Counted from the first letter of the stretch, positions 9,189 to 19,152 are shown. The stretch: DNA of 58,920 nt from Fulvivirga sp. (GCA_028280565.1 JANQLQ010000319.1:1-58920); one strand, 5' to 3'. Numbers and translations are program-made. The notes: generated by a model from the letters alone, not told the origin.

Positions 9189-9205
9189 AGCCTTTTCTAA
9201 TAAAA

Positions 9206-10579
9206 ATGTCATCCATGGACCTTAATGCCCTTACAGCCATCTCACCGGTAGATGGCAGGTACCGCAGGCACACTGCACCTTTAGCCCCTTACCTGTCAGA
9301 ATTTGGCCTGATCCGTTACCGGGTATTGGTAGAGATCGAGTATTTTATTGCATTATGTGAGTTGCCTTTGCCGCAATTAGCCTCTTTTGACCCGGCACTC
9401 TTCCCGGGCCTGCGAGATATCTACAAAAATTTTTCCGAAGCCCATGCCATGGCGATCAAAGAAATAGAGAAAGTCACCAATCATGACGTAAAAGCCGTGG
9501 AGTACTTCCTGAAAGAGGAATTTGACAAGTTAGGGGTAGGGGAGAGTAAAGAGTTCATCCATTTTGGGCTTACCTCGCAGGATATCAACAATACCTCGAT
9601 CCCTTTGCTGCTAAAGGAGTCCTTAGAAAATGAGCTTTATCCAAAGTTGAGTCAGGTGATGGCGCTGCTCGACTCCTTTGCGAAGAAATGGCAGGAAGTA
9701 CCTATGCTGGCCAAAACCCATGGTCAGCCTGCTTCACCCACATTGCTGGGCAAAGAAATAGACGTTTTCCACCAGCGACTGCTCAACCAGGTGGAGCTTT
9801 TAGACACCATTCCTCATGCCGCTAAATTTGGAGGGGCTACTGGCAATTTTAACGCTCACCAAGTGACGTATCCTGACCAGGACTGGATCACCTTTGGGAA
9901 TGCTTTTGTGAAAGACCATTTGGGACTGGTGAGGAGCCATCCTACTACCCAAGTCGAACATTATGACCACCTGGCAGCCCTTTTTGATAACCTGAAGCGT
10001 GTCAATACGATTTTGATTGACCTTAGTCGTGATGTATGGCAGTACATTTCTATGAACTATTTCAAGCAAAAGATCGCTAAAGACGAGGTGGGCTCATCGG
10101 CGATGCCCCACAAGGTGAATCCTATTGATTTCGAAAATGCCGAAGGGAACTTGGGGGTGGCTAACGCTCTTTTTGAGCATCTTTCCGCCAAACTGCCGAT
10201 CTCTCGGCTCCAAAGGGACTTGACCGACTCTACGGTGCTCAGGAATGTCGGTGTGCCGCTGGGACATATGCTCATTGCCCTGAAGTCGTTAGAAAAAGGA
10301 TTGGGTAAGCTGGAATTGAACGAGGTAGCGCTGAGGGAAGACCTTGACGATAACTGGGCGGTAGTAGCGGAAGCCATACAAACCATATTACGACGCGAAG
10401 GTTACCCGGAGCCCTACGAAACCCTTAAGGCATTGACGCGAAAAAATGAAAAAGTAACAAAGGAGAGCTTGCATGCCTTTATTGATACTTTGGACATTAG
10501 TGGTGAGGTAAAATCAGGATTGAAAGAAATCTCGCCGTTTAATTATACGGGCGTCCGCCATATGCCACTTACCCGCTAG
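9206..10579 (+). CDS. purB: Adenylosuccinate lyase
   Basis: 457 residues, the length of the E. coli-type enzyme. It catalyses two fumarate-releasing steps in purine synthesis: SAICAR to AICAR, and adenylosuccinate to AMP. The fumarase/aspartase-superfamily signature GSSAMPHKVNP is at about 296-306, and AKTHGQPASP carries the conserved histidine region. The N-terminus NALTAISPVDGRYRRH aligns with the E. coli start if ATG 9215 is used, so translation may begin at 9206 or 9215. It is a single gene, convergent with smc across a repeat-filled spacer. Confidence 0.97.
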   Translation: MSSMDLNALTAISPVDGRYRRHTAPLAPYLSEFGLIRYRVLVEIEYFIALCELPLPQLASFDPALFPGLRDIYKNFSEAHAMAIKEIEKVTNHDVKAVEYFLKEEFDKLGVGESKEFIHFGLTSQDINNTSIPLLLKESLENELYPKLSQVMALLDSFAKKWQEVPMLAKTHGQPASPTLLGKEIDVFHQRLLNQVELLDTIPHAAKFGGATGNFNAHQVTYPDQDWITFGNAFVKDHLGLVRSHPTTQVEHYDHLAALFDNLKRVNTILIDLSRDVWQYISMNYFKQKIAKDEVGSSAMPHKVNPIDFENAEGNLGVANALFEHLSAKLPISRLQRDLTDSTVLRNVGVPLGHMLIALKSLEKGLGKLELNEVALREDLDDNWAVVAEAIQTILRREGYPEPYETLKALTRKNEKVTKESLHAFIDTLDISGEVKSGLKEISPFNYTGVRHMPLTR

Positions 10580-10584
10580 GTTTC

Positions 10585-10726
10585 GGTCAAGCTTCAACTG
10601 GCGAGTAAGGTTAGATGATGAACTTTATTTGCAGCGTTGGTGAGTTTTCGACCAGTTAGCACTGGGCAAAGGGCAGTAGACAAAACAGGGGGTTGCCGAT
10701 GGTTTATTGCTGACTGCCGACTTTAA
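10585..10726. repeat. 142 bp direct repeat, left copy
   Basis: Identical to 11073-11214 except for two substitutions. The pair brackets a 346-base segment that holds dispersed-repeat copy B. There is no coding potential. The arrangement could come from duplication of the flank during insertion or from recombination between repeat copies. Confidence 0.85.
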
Positions 10727-10750
10727 TAGCAGGACCGAAAAAACAGTGTG

Positions 10751-11058
10751 TTCTTGAAAATTAGCTTCGATAGTAGAGTGTTTAATTTTGGCGAGTTAGG
10801 CTGCATTTTTAAAATTTTGGGATAGTATAATCCTCGAAATAAGCAGTTTAAGCGGGATTTTGTAGTTCTAAGCCCGGTTTTCATTTTCTTTTGCGCGCCC
10901 AAAAGAAAACGAAACAAAAGAAAAGGGCGCCAGGAACAAAGCCCATTTTCCCCGCAAAACGCACTGCCCAGCCCCTATAGGCCGCTTACCCAAGGGCCTC
11001 AAGTGGGCCGCGCTGTTCCTGGATGTCTCCCCTCCATATGCCACTTGAATTTTCAATG
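10751..11058. repeat. Dispersed ~310 bp repeat, copy B
   Basis: Aligns end to end with copy A (122-430) and includes the TTTTCTTTTG/CAAAAGAAAA hairpin (10884-10893 with 10900-10909). The loop is CGCGCC here and CATGCC in copy A. Its end also matches bases 1-18. It lies between the two 142 bp direct repeats in the purB-smc convergent spacer. Confidence 0.75.
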
Positions 11059-11072
11059 ATGTCTTGGTATTA

Positions 11073-11214
11073 GGTCAAGCTTCAACTGGCGAGTAAGGTT
11101 AGATGATGAACTTTATTTGCAGCGTTGGAGAGTTTTCGACCAGTTAGCACTAGGCAAAGGGCAGTAGACAAAACAGGGGGTTGCCGATGGTTTATTGCTG
11201 ACTGCCGACTTTAA
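11073..11214. repeat. 142 bp direct repeat, right copy
   Basis: Partner of 10585-10726 with two mismatches. The following 11215-11452, before the end of smc, holds no gene that I can see. Confidence 0.85.
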
Positions 11215-11452
11215 GAACGGGATTGGAAAAAATAGCAAGCCGTCCTATTACACTTAACTTAACACTAGCCTATACTTGAGCATCGTTTATCATATTGATG
11301 CTATCCTGGACTATTATGGTTGGTGACTCTTGGTGCATTAGCGTCTTGGTGGCAGATCCCCCTGGAAACTATCGAGGCCATTAATATAGCACAAAGCGCC
11401 CAAAGCCTTTTTGGCGAGTGAAAGACCCTATCATGGTCCTGGTTCCCAAGGA

Positions 11453-14400
11453 TCAGTCTGCCAGCTCACGCAGGTCCACCGGAACTACCCTCGATACGCC
11501 TTGCTCGATCATGGTAATGCCGTAGATAATGTCCGTGCTAGCCATAGTACGCTTGTTGTGCGTGACAATGATAAACTGGCTTTCATTGCTAAAGGTTTTA
11601 ATGATGTTATTGAATTTATCAATGTTAGCGTCATCCAAAGGTGCGTCCACCTCATCGAAGATACAGAATGGAGCAGGTTTAAGTAAGTAAATAGCAAACA
11701 GTAAAGAGGTAGCAGTGAGCGTTTTCTCCCCCCCGGAAAGCTGGTTGATGGTGAGGGGGCGTTTGCCTTTTGGTTTTGCAATGATCTCGATGCTGGAGTC
11801 GAGGGGATTTTCTGGGTCACTCAGGCGTAGGTCGCAGTCGTCTTCTTCGGTGAACAGGCTTCGGAATACTTCGACGAAATTGACCTTTATTTTGTCATAA
11901 GCTTCTAAAAAAGTCTCCTTGGCAACGGTATCAATCTCCTGGATAGTGGTCAGCAGGGAATCCTTAGCTTTTAGAAGGTCGTCGCGTTGTGTCGTAATGA
12001 AATCATTTCTTTCTTTGATCTCGTTATAGGCTTCCATCGCCATGGGGTTGATAGGCCCCATACGATCGAGCCGTTCTTTGATCTTCTCTACTTCTGTGCG
12101 CAGCTGGTTTTCTTCTTTTTGTTCCGCAGCGGGCTCTTCCGATTCCATGAGATGGTCCAGCTCAATGCTGAACTCTACCGACAGCCGTTCTTTAATAGCG
12201 CCAAGTTCCAGCTTGGTTTCATTGAGCTTATTTTGGAGTTCCATCAGCAAGGTATCGATGGTCTCCCGGCTGCGTTGGATCTCTCTTTCGGATTTATCGA
12301 TCTCATCGATCAGGCCGCGAGCGGAGTAGTAGTCTTTTTCTGCTTCATTCACCGCCTTTTCTATGTCATCTTTTTCCTCGTACATGCCGATGAGCTCATC
12401 GTCATTGATCTCACTTTTTTCCAGCAGTTGTTTTATCTCCACTTCGTTGGAGGATAGCTCATTTTTGTTCTTCTCTATACGCTCTTTGCTGTGGTCAAAG
12501 GCATCTTGCTTGTATTCCATCTCCTGGGTAATACTCTTTACCCGGTTCTCTTGTTGATGAAAAAAGATGTTTTGCTCATTGAATGCAGATGATTTTTCAG
12601 TGAGCATACCACTGTGTTCTCCTAGGTCCGATTCCAGTACGGCCAGCTTTTCTTCAAATTCTGCCAACTCTTTTTCGCCTTGGTCAGCGGCAGGGCGCTG
12701 GTCAGCAATGCCTTCATTGAGCGATTCGATCTTTTCGAGCATATCTTCCTTCCTCAGGTCTGCATCCGAAAGCATCTGGTCGAATTGCTCCTGCTTAGTC
12801 TTGATGGAGATATATTCCTCGTTAATATGGTTTATTTCTACCTGTAGTTCTTCAATTTCTGATTTGTGGCGACTCGCCTTTAGCTGCTCCAGCTCTTTTT
12901 GTTTTTCAGAAAGGCTTTCTTGCACTTCCCCCAGCTTTTTGGTGAGTCGTTTGATCTCTTTTTCAAGTTTTTCCAAGTTCTTGGCCCGGCCGATCCGTTT
13001 TCCTTCAAAAAGTCCTACCGACCCCCCGGAAATGCTGAACTTGCGTTTGGTCACCTTACCATTCTTGGTGATGAAAATATTGTCGTCCTGCGGGATATTA
13101 TGGTAGTCGCCTTCGAAAAGATAAACCCGGTCCAGGATATGGCTCATCAGCTTCCTGTACTTGGAATCATACTCCATGATCTCCGTGGCAGGGAAGGCAT
13201 TATCATATATTTTCGTGGCGGAAGGGTGAAAGCCTTCAAACGTATCTAAAATGAAAAAGTTAGCTTTTCCCTTCGCCGCATCGCTTAGGATATTGATGGC
13301 CTCGTAGGCGTCTGCTTCTGTATCTACAATGTAGTAATTGAGATAAGGCTCGAGGTAATTCTCAATAGTGACACGATATTCATCTTCGCACGTAAGGATA
13401 TCAGACAACAGGGGTGCATTTTTTTTCCAACCCGCTTTTTTCTTTAAGAATTTGATAGCTTCGGGGAACCCTTCCAAGTTTTCTACCAACGACTTGGTCA
13501 GGTTAAATTCATTCTGGCGAGCATCGAGTTTACGGTTCGTTTCTGTTAGCTCTCCCCGGATCACCTCTATGGTCTTTTCCGTAGATTCAATCCTGCTGTT
13601 CACCTCCTCTTCCGAGGTTTTTAGTTTCTGAAGCTGCCGGTTTTTTACAGCGAGTTCTTCGGACAACGTATTTACCTTTTTTTCGAACTCAATGAGGCTT
13701 GCGTTATGTTCGCTGGTGTCCGAGGCGGTTCGTTCGAGCTCTTGCTTAAGGGACGAAAGCTGCAATTCTTTGAGCTCTACCGACTTTTTGAGCTGGTAAA
13801 CTTCCTCTTGTTTGTTTTTTTGGATCTTTCGAAGGGTGTCTGTCTCCTCTTGTAGCTGTGCGGTCCGAACCTTCTGATCTTCGTATTCCTCTTTTAATGT
13901 GGTTAATTTCGCTTCTATCTCTGCCAGCACCTTTTCCGCCGACCCTTTTTCTTGCCCCAAGCTCTCAATGCTGAAGGCCGCGCGGTCGTTACTTTTTTTA
14001 TCTTGGTCAATTTGGTCTTTTAAACTCTCTGATTTGTCATTGAGGTATCGAAGCCGCTCATTTTTGACCTTTTTTTCACTTTCATATTGACGAATTTTGG
14101 ACACATGTTCGTTCAGTGTCTTTTGGCGGCTTGCCAGGGTCTTTTCCTTGCCGATCAGTTCCGCTTTCGCCTTTTCCAACGCTGCTTCTTTTTCTTGTAC
14201 CTGCTTATTGAGGCTGAGTTTTTTGTCTTGCTCAACTTCAATTTGCTTGGCTAGTTTTTGATAGCTCTCCGTATACTTGCTCACCGTCACCTTGGCCAGC
14301 TCTACACTGGAGGCTTTGTACTCTTCTTTTAATTTATAGTAGCGTTCGGTTTGTTTGGCCTGCCGTTCCAGCGACTTCATGTTCTTCTCTATTTCAAAAA

Positions 14401-14983
14401 GAAGGTCTTCTACACGGTCGAGGTCAGCGTCGGTATCCGAAAGCTTTTTTAGGGTCTCTTTTTTTCGTTTTTTGAATTTTGAGATCCCGGCAGCTTCTTC
14501 GAAAAGGCCCCGCCTGGAATTATCTTTATCGTTCAATAGGTCGTCCACCATTTTTAATTCGATGATGGCGTAGCTGTTGGAGGCGATCCCCGTATCTAAA
14601 AATAGGTTGGTGATATCCTTTAGGCGGCATGTCACACCATTCAGCAGGTACTCACTTTCTCCCGAGCGGTAATACCGCCGGGTGATGGTCACTTGTGAAT
14701 ATTCCGTAGGGAGCAGGTTTTTGGTATTGTTAAAGGTAAGAGAAACCTCTGCCAGCTGGGTGGGCTTTCGATTTTTTGTCCCGTTAAAAATCACATTTTC
14801 CATCTTTTCCGAGCGCAACGTTTTACTGCTTTGCTCACCCAGTACCCACCGGATGGAATCTACGATATTCGACTTTCCGCAGCCGTTAGGCCCCACGATA
14901 CCCGTGATCCCTTCGTCAAAATTGATGGTAACCTTATCGCCAAAACTTTTAAACCCCTTGATCTCAAGCTTAGAGAGCTGCAT
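11453..14983 (-). CDS. smc: Chromosome segregation protein SMC
   Basis: 1176 residues, full length for bacterial SMC. The Walker A motif GPNGCGKSN is near 32-40. Two long coiled coils flank a hinge at about 510-650 (SDILTCEDEY onward). The ABC signature LSGGEKT is near 1080, and Walker B with the D-loop (FCIFDEVDAPLDD) is near 1105. It acts as a dimeric ATPase with ScpA/ScpB in chromosome compaction; those partners are not in the window. It diverges from a small membrane-protein gene, with a well-formed promoter immediately upstream. It is an intact housekeeping gene. Confidence 0.97.
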   Translation of the reverse strand: MQLSKLEIKGFKSFGDKVTINFDEGITGIVGPNGCGKSNIVDSIRWVLGEQSSKTLRSEKMENVIFNGTKNRKPTQLAEVSLTFNNTKNLLPTEYSQVTITRRYYRSGESEYLLNGVTCRLKDITNLFLDTGIASNSYAIIELKMVDDLLNDKDNSRRGLFEEAAGISKFKKRKKETLKKLSDTDADLDRVEDLLFEIEKNMKSLERQAKQTERYYKLKEEYKASSVELAKVTVSKYTESYQKLAKQIEVEQDKKLSLNKQVQEKEAALEKAKAELIGKEKTLASRQKTLNEHVSKIRQYESEKKVKNERLRYLNDKSESLKDQIDQDKKSNDRAAFSIESLGQEKGSAEKVLAEIEAKLTTLKEEYEDQKVRTAQLQEETDTLRKIQKNKQEEVYQLKKSVELKELQLSSLKQELERTASDTSEHNASLIEFEKKVNTLSEELAVKNRQLQKLKTSEEEVNSRIESTEKTIEVIRGELTETNRKLDARQNEFNLTKSLVENLEGFPEAIKFLKKKAGWKKNAPLLSDILTCEDEYRVTIENYLEPYLNYYIVDTEADAYEAINILSDAAKGKANFFILDTFEGFHPSATKIYDNAFPATEIMEYDSKYRKLMSHILDRVYLFEGDYHNIPQDDNIFITKNGKVTKRKFSISGGSVGLFEGKRIGRAKNLEKLEKEIKRLTKKLGEVQESLSEKQKELEQLKASRHKSEIEELQVEINHINEEYISIKTKQEQFDQMLSDADLRKEDMLEKIESLNEGIADQRPAADQGEKELAEFEEKLAVLESDLGEHSGMLTEKSSAFNEQNIFFHQQENRVKSITQEMEYKQDAFDHSKERIEKNKNELSSNEVEIKQLLEKSEINDDELIGMYEEKDDIEKAVNEAEKDYYSARGLIDEIDKSEREIQRSRETIDTLLMELQNKLNETKLELGAIKERLSVEFSIELDHLMESEEPAAEQKEENQLRTEVEKIKERLDRMGPINPMAMEAYNEIKERNDFITTQRDDLLKAKDSLLTTIQEIDTVAKETFLEAYDKIKVNFVEVFRSLFTEEDDCDLRLSDPENPLDSSIEIIAKPKGKRPLTINQLSGGEKTLTATSLLFAIYLLKPAPFCIFDEVDAPLDDANIDKFNNIIKTFSNESQFIIVTHNKRTMASTDIIYGITMIEQGVSRVVPVDLRELAD

Positions 14984-14987
14984 GCAT

Positions 14988-15019
14988 CAAACGTAAAGTG
15001 AATTTGAAAAGGGCACAAA
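14988..15019 (-). promoter_or_regulatory. Promoter of smc
   Basis: On the minus strand TTTG (15019-15016) is followed after exactly 20 bases by TACGTTTG (14995-14988), matching the Bacteroidota -33/-7 consensus TTTG-N19-21-TAnnTTTG. The box ends only 4 bases before the smc ATG, so transcription would start at or very near the start codon. Confidence 0.65.
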
Positions 15020-15036
15020 TTTATTATTTTTAATTC

Positions 15037-15044
15037 TAAATTTG
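15037..15044 (+). promoter_or_regulatory. Candidate -7 box for the 15051 gene
   Basis: TAAATTTG fits TAnnTTTG and ends 6 bases before ATG 15051. A TTTG at 15003-15006 is 30 bases upstream, too far for the standard spacing. It diverges from the smc promoter. Confidence 0.35.
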
Positions 15045-15050
15045 TCATGC

Positions 15051-15545
15051 ATGGATGATATTCAATTACTCATATATATCCTGTTGATCGGATTCGGACT
15101 GTTTAGCAGGTTTTTAAAAGCGAAAGGGAAAAAAGCCAAACCGCCAAAGCAGCCACGTGCAGATGGCGAGACTCAAGAGCGCCCCGTAACCTTTGAAGAG
15201 CTTCTTAAAGAATTTACCGGTGAGGCCAAAGAAACCCCTCGTGAGGTAAAACCCGTTGAAATAGAAGAGCCAAACTCCCCTCAAACGCCCCCTACGCCGA
15301 GTTATGAGTACGAAGATGACGAAATCAAAGAGCGCTATGAAAGCTCCGTACAAAAAGCGGCCGAGATTAAGACCATTAATGAATTGGTAGACCTAGAAGA
15401 AGAGGGTCAAAAGATAAAGTTCGATCATTTCGAGGCATATGATGAGCAGGAAAAAGAAGAGAGCGAGTTTGTGAAGTTCCTGAGGATGAAAGATGGGGCG
15501 AGGAAGGCGATTATTTTGGGGGAGATATTGAATCGGAGGTATTAA
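15051..15545 (+). CDS. Conserved small membrane-anchored acidic protein
   Basis: About 164 residues. One N-terminal membrane segment (QLLIYILLIGFGLFSRFL) is followed by a lysine-rich stretch, then a long acidic, proline-rich middle likely to be disordered. The C-terminus RKAIILGEILNRRY looks like the conserved end of a Bacteroidota hypothetical family. The basic stretch after the helix suggests the C-terminal part is cytoplasmic. ATG 15051 is chosen over an in-frame TTG at 15042 because it starts right before the membrane segment. The function is unknown; it diverges from smc. Confidence 0.75.
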   Translation: MDDIQLLIYILLIGFGLFSRFLKAKGKKAKPPKQPRADGETQERPVTFEELLKEFTGEAKETPREVKPVEIEEPNSPQTPPTPSYEYEDDEIKERYESSVQKAAEIKTINELVDLEEEGQKIKFDHFEAYDEQEKEESEFVKFLRMKDGARKAIILGEILNRRY

Positions 15546-15741
15546 GACTTTGTGTAACTATTTTTCAGAACTAGATTCGATCGAATAGCGAATAACACAA
15601 CTCTTTTATTTAATAGATAGTCATCAATAATTTGTTTTATCTCATACGTAACTTTTTAGTAAAAAAATGAACTTTTAATTGACCATTTCGAATCTAAACT
15701 TGATCCAACGCAATCCACGCCCACTACTAGTTGAAATCCTT

Positions 15742-15834
15742 ATGTAAGTTTAATGCAATTTTTGATTTAATTGATAAAGATTTACTGGTTACCTTGACTC
15801 GCTAAGAAATAAACCTTTCAAATCGTCTACAGTT
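15742..15834 (+). promoter_or_regulatory. Conserved leader upstream of LRR gene 1
   Basis: This block aligns with 19735-19824 upstream of the second LRR gene. Shared pieces in order are ATGTAAG, TTAATG, AATTTTTGA, GGTTACCTTGA and GTCTACAGTT. The distance from TTTG to TACCTTG is 25 bases in both. Conservation outside the coding frames suggests a duplicated promoter or leader with common control. The rest of 15546-15741 is A+T-rich with nothing recognised. Confidence 0.5.
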
Positions 15835-18800
15835 TTGGTACCGAATATTCCTCCCCTAAAATTCTCTGCGGTAGCTTTTATCTGCTTCCATCTTTTGGGT
15901 ACGGTCTGTGTTTTTGCCCTACCTACGAAATATAGTTCATCGAGTGCTCATGAGATCCTAAATATGGTAGATTGGTGTTCTCAACCGGCAAAAATCACCA
16001 CCCAGGGAATGAACAGTATTGATCTCTTGGCATCGTGTAATGCCACATTTTCTCATTCCAATACCTGGTCCAAGTTCAACGTTACCGGTCCATCGGCCAC
16101 GATTGACCTCAAACCAAGAGATGAATTCGGTAGTACCTCGCATGTAAGTATGACTTTTTGGGATGACACTTTTACTGGATTGATCTGTGACATTGATGGA
16201 GGAGCGCTGTATAGAAACAACCAGTTAACCACAGTTTCTTTCGTGCCGGGTAGTTGGTATTATCTTCCTGGTGGATTTGACCGTTTGCCAATTGAACCCC
16301 CACTCACATCAAGACTAAACATAGTGTATGGTTCAGTGCAAGATAGTGTGGAGATATCAGTACTTCGTGATCTGTATGAAAATACCAATGGAGCTAGTTG
16401 GGTAAATAGCACAGGTTGGCCTTCTACGCCCTTAGAGTGGGAGGGTATCACTACCTTGGACCAATTGGTAGGCTGGCATGGTATACAGACGGAAGGTGGC
16501 GATGTGATCCGTATTGATTTAAGTAGTAACCAGTTGGAAGGAGAGTTACCCGCTAGTTTGTCTTTATTGACCGGGCTGCGAGAGTTTTTGATCCCATCAA
16601 ATAATTTATCCGGGCCATTACCCTCAATAAGTAATTTAACTGAATTGGTGCACTTCCAGGTCCATGGTGGTAACCGTTTCAGTGGGGCTCTGCCTAGTGG
16701 GGTGGAGAATTTGAATAAGCTGATAACCTTCCTGGTCTCCGATAATCGGTTTTCCGGTGCTGTTCCCGTTGGATTCACTAATTTGTCCTCGTTACGCGTA
16801 TTTCGTGTTGATGGTAATCTTCTCACTACTTTCCCGGATTTTACAGGTAATGCGAACGCCCATTTGATGACGGTTGACATCCATGACAATTATATTCCCC
16901 TAGCTGACATCGACGTAAACATTCCGGGAGGTAGCCCTATATTCAGTTTGTTTGTTTACTCGCCTCAGTACGTTTGGAATAGCGCCCCTGATGCCGATGA
17001 AATATCTTTTTTGAGGTCACTTTATGAAAATACCAATGGAGCTGGTTGGGTAAATAGCACAGGTTGGCCTTCTACACCCTTGGAGTGGGAGGGAATCACC
17101 TCCTTGGACCAATTGGTAGGCTGGCACGGTATTCAAACGGAAGGTGGCGATGTGGTCCGCATTGATTTTAGGAGCAATCAATTGGCAGGAGAGCTACCCA
17201 CTAGTTTGTCCTTAATGACAGGGCTACGAGAGTTATTGCTTTCATCAAATAACTTATCCGGGCCTTTACCTTCGATAAGCAATTTGACTGAATTGATACA
17301 CTTCCAGGTCCATGATGGCAACCGTTTCAGTGGGGTTCTGCCGAGTGGAGTGGAGAATTTGAATAAGCTGATAACCTTCCTGGTTTCTGATAATCAGTTT
17401 TCCGGTGCTGTTCCTGTTGGATTCAGTAATTTGTCCTTGTTACGCGTATTTCGTGTTGATGGTAATCTTTTCACTACTTTCCCGGATTTTACAAGTAATG
17501 CGAACGCCCATTTGATAACGGTTGATATCCATGACAATTATATTCCCCAAGTTGACATTGACGTAAACATGCCGGGAGGTACCCCTATATTCAGTTTGTT
17601 TATTTACTCGCCTCAAAAATTAATCCCGGTGGAACAAGGACTAGCTTTAGATCAGGTTGAAATCACCGCTTTACGAGATCTATATACGAGTACCAATGGG
17701 GCGAATTGGACGAATAATTCTGGCTGGCCATCATCAGTAGTCGCATGGGATACGATTACAACAGTTGTACAACTTGCAGGCTGGTACGGTGTTACCGTCG
17801 GGAATGGAGATGTTACCATACTGAACTTAACATCGAATAACCTTGTGGGTAATCTTCATGCCAACATTGGGGACCTGTCCAGCCTTACAAGTCTTATCGT
17901 AAGCAATAACCAATTGACCGGTAGCATTCCTAATTCGGTTTTTAACCTTGAAAACCTATCTTATTTGTATGTGGATCGGAATTCGCTAAGTGGGACTATC
18001 CCCGATAAATTTGACAGGATACCCCAATTAAGATTTCTGCAATTGCACACCAATAATTTTACTGGAGAACTGCCTCGGAGTATTGGTTTATTATCCAATT
18101 TACGTCACCTTCATGTAGCAAATCTCAATTTAACACCCGGTCCGTTACCAGTGTTTATAAGGGATAATTCTATTCTATGGAGTTTGTACTTGCATAATAC
18201 CAATCGATCCGGTGAATTACCGGGGTGGCTCGGCGAGTTAAGCAACTTGCAAGTTTTACATCTCGGTCAAAATAATTTCGAAGGACCTGTCCCAACTTCA
18301 TTGGGTAACATAACCAGCCTTTCCCAACTCTACATAAACGACAATCCTTTATTGACGGGCTCTATTCCATCTGCAATTGGGAGTTTACCCAACCTGGGGA
18401 CCTTTGATTGTTCTTCTTCGGGCATCAACACGATAGGGACTTTTGCTAATATACCCCGCAACTTGCAAGTTGATCGGTGCTTTCTTGATTTTCGTTCATT
18501 GGAGCAATTCTTTGATACCGCAGGTAATCCCATTCCAGCAGTAGGATTTTCTTATACTCCTCAAAATCAAACTACTGGCACTCGAATTGACGAGCTTTTA
18601 TTGAATGATATTGCCATAATTACCAATGACCAAGCCGGTGGTGATAGCACTTTATACCAATGGCAAGAATGGGATGGTACACAATGGCTAAATGTGGTTG
18701 GTGAGACTTCTGCCTCCCTGGGGCTTGATACCATTTCAATACAAGATGACGGGAGACTTTTCCGTTGCGAGATGACAAATAGTTTAGTGACTGGAATGAC

Positions 18801-19152
18801 ACTTTACAGCCAGGAAGTTGAATTGAAAGTCATTATCCCATTAACATTTTATGCGATAGCGAATGGTCATTGGTCCGACCCTTCTACCTGGTCGGAAACG
18901 GATGGTGGATTGCCTGGTGGAAAAACTCCCACGAAGTATGATGAAGTAAGGATCGGGGACTACCGGGTGAAAGTAGATGGTCCTGCAGAATGCAGGTTAT
19001 TGAAAATTACCGCTGGAGAACCTACGCTATTGAAGATAACAGGTAAAGAGGCAGTGCTGACAGTAAACGGTGAAGTAACTATTCATAATGCAGGAGCCGT
19101 GAATAACAAAATCTTACAGGTCAGTGACCAGGGGCACTTGGAATGTAAGTAA
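15835..19152 (+). CDS. Secreted leucine-rich repeat protein (LRR1)
   Basis: 1105 residues. Signal peptide at 1-29, unique region to about 170, then three modules starting near residues 173, 389 and 609. Each opens with a cap of the form LRDLYxxTNGAxWxNxxGWPS and continues with plant-type LRRs (NxLSGxLP). An Ig-like segment follows at about 941 and a beta-rich G8-like segment (WSDPSTWS) from about 1005; the end is LECK. The first two modules are nearly identical in DNA. No ATG precedes the signal peptide, so TTG 15835 is used; it aligns with the TTG start of LRR2. Such proteins are exported surface adhesins or binding proteins; the ligand is unknown. No T9SS sorting domain is visible. Confidence 0.85.
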   Translation: MVPNIPPLKFSAVAFICFHLLGTVCVFALPTKYSSSSAHEILNMVDWCSQPAKITTQGMNSIDLLASCNATFSHSNTWSKFNVTGPSATIDLKPRDEFGSTSHVSMTFWDDTFTGLICDIDGGALYRNNQLTTVSFVPGSWYYLPGGFDRLPIEPPLTSRLNIVYGSVQDSVEISVLRDLYENTNGASWVNSTGWPSTPLEWEGITTLDQLVGWHGIQTEGGDVIRIDLSSNQLEGELPASLSLLTGLREFLIPSNNLSGPLPSISNLTELVHFQVHGGNRFSGALPSGVENLNKLITFLVSDNRFSGAVPVGFTNLSSLRVFRVDGNLLTTFPDFTGNANAHLMTVDIHDNYIPLADIDVNIPGGSPIFSLFVYSPQYVWNSAPDADEISFLRSLYENTNGAGWVNSTGWPSTPLEWEGITSLDQLVGWHGIQTEGGDVVRIDFRSNQLAGELPTSLSLMTGLRELLLSSNNLSGPLPSISNLTELIHFQVHDGNRFSGVLPSGVENLNKLITFLVSDNQFSGAVPVGFSNLSLLRVFRVDGNLFTTFPDFTSNANAHLITVDIHDNYIPQVDIDVNMPGGTPIFSLFIYSPQKLIPVEQGLALDQVEITALRDLYTSTNGANWTNNSGWPSSVVAWDTITTVVQLAGWYGVTVGNGDVTILNLTSNNLVGNLHANIGDLSSLTSLIVSNNQLTGSIPNSVFNLENLSYLYVDRNSLSGTIPDKFDRIPQLRFLQLHTNNFTGELPRSIGLLSNLRHLHVANLNLTPGPLPVFIRDNSILWSLYLHNTNRSGELPGWLGELSNLQVLHLGQNNFEGPVPTSLGNITSLSQLYINDNPLLTGSIPSAIGSLPNLGTFDCSSSGINTIGTFANIPRNLQVDRCFLDFRSLEQFFDTAGNPIPAVGFSYTPQNQTTGTRIDELLLNDIAIITNDQAGGDSTLYQWQEWDGTQWLNVVGETSASLGLDTISIQDDGRLFRCEMTNSLVTGMTLYSQEVELKVIIPLTFYAIANGHWSDPSTWSETDGGLPGGKTPTKYDEVRIGDYRVKVDGPAECRLLKITAGEPTLLKITGKEAVLTVNGEVTIHNAGAVNNKILQVSDQGHLECK
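16351..17628 (+). repeat. Tandem ~648 bp coding duplication inside LRR1
   Basis: Bases from 16351 repeat from 16999, an offset of 648 bases or 216 codons. They encode cap plus LRR modules nearly identical along their length, including the end IPxxDIDVNxPGGxPIFSLF. The first copy ends YSPQYVWNS and the second continues into module three. It looks like a fairly recent internal duplication. Confidence 0.8.
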
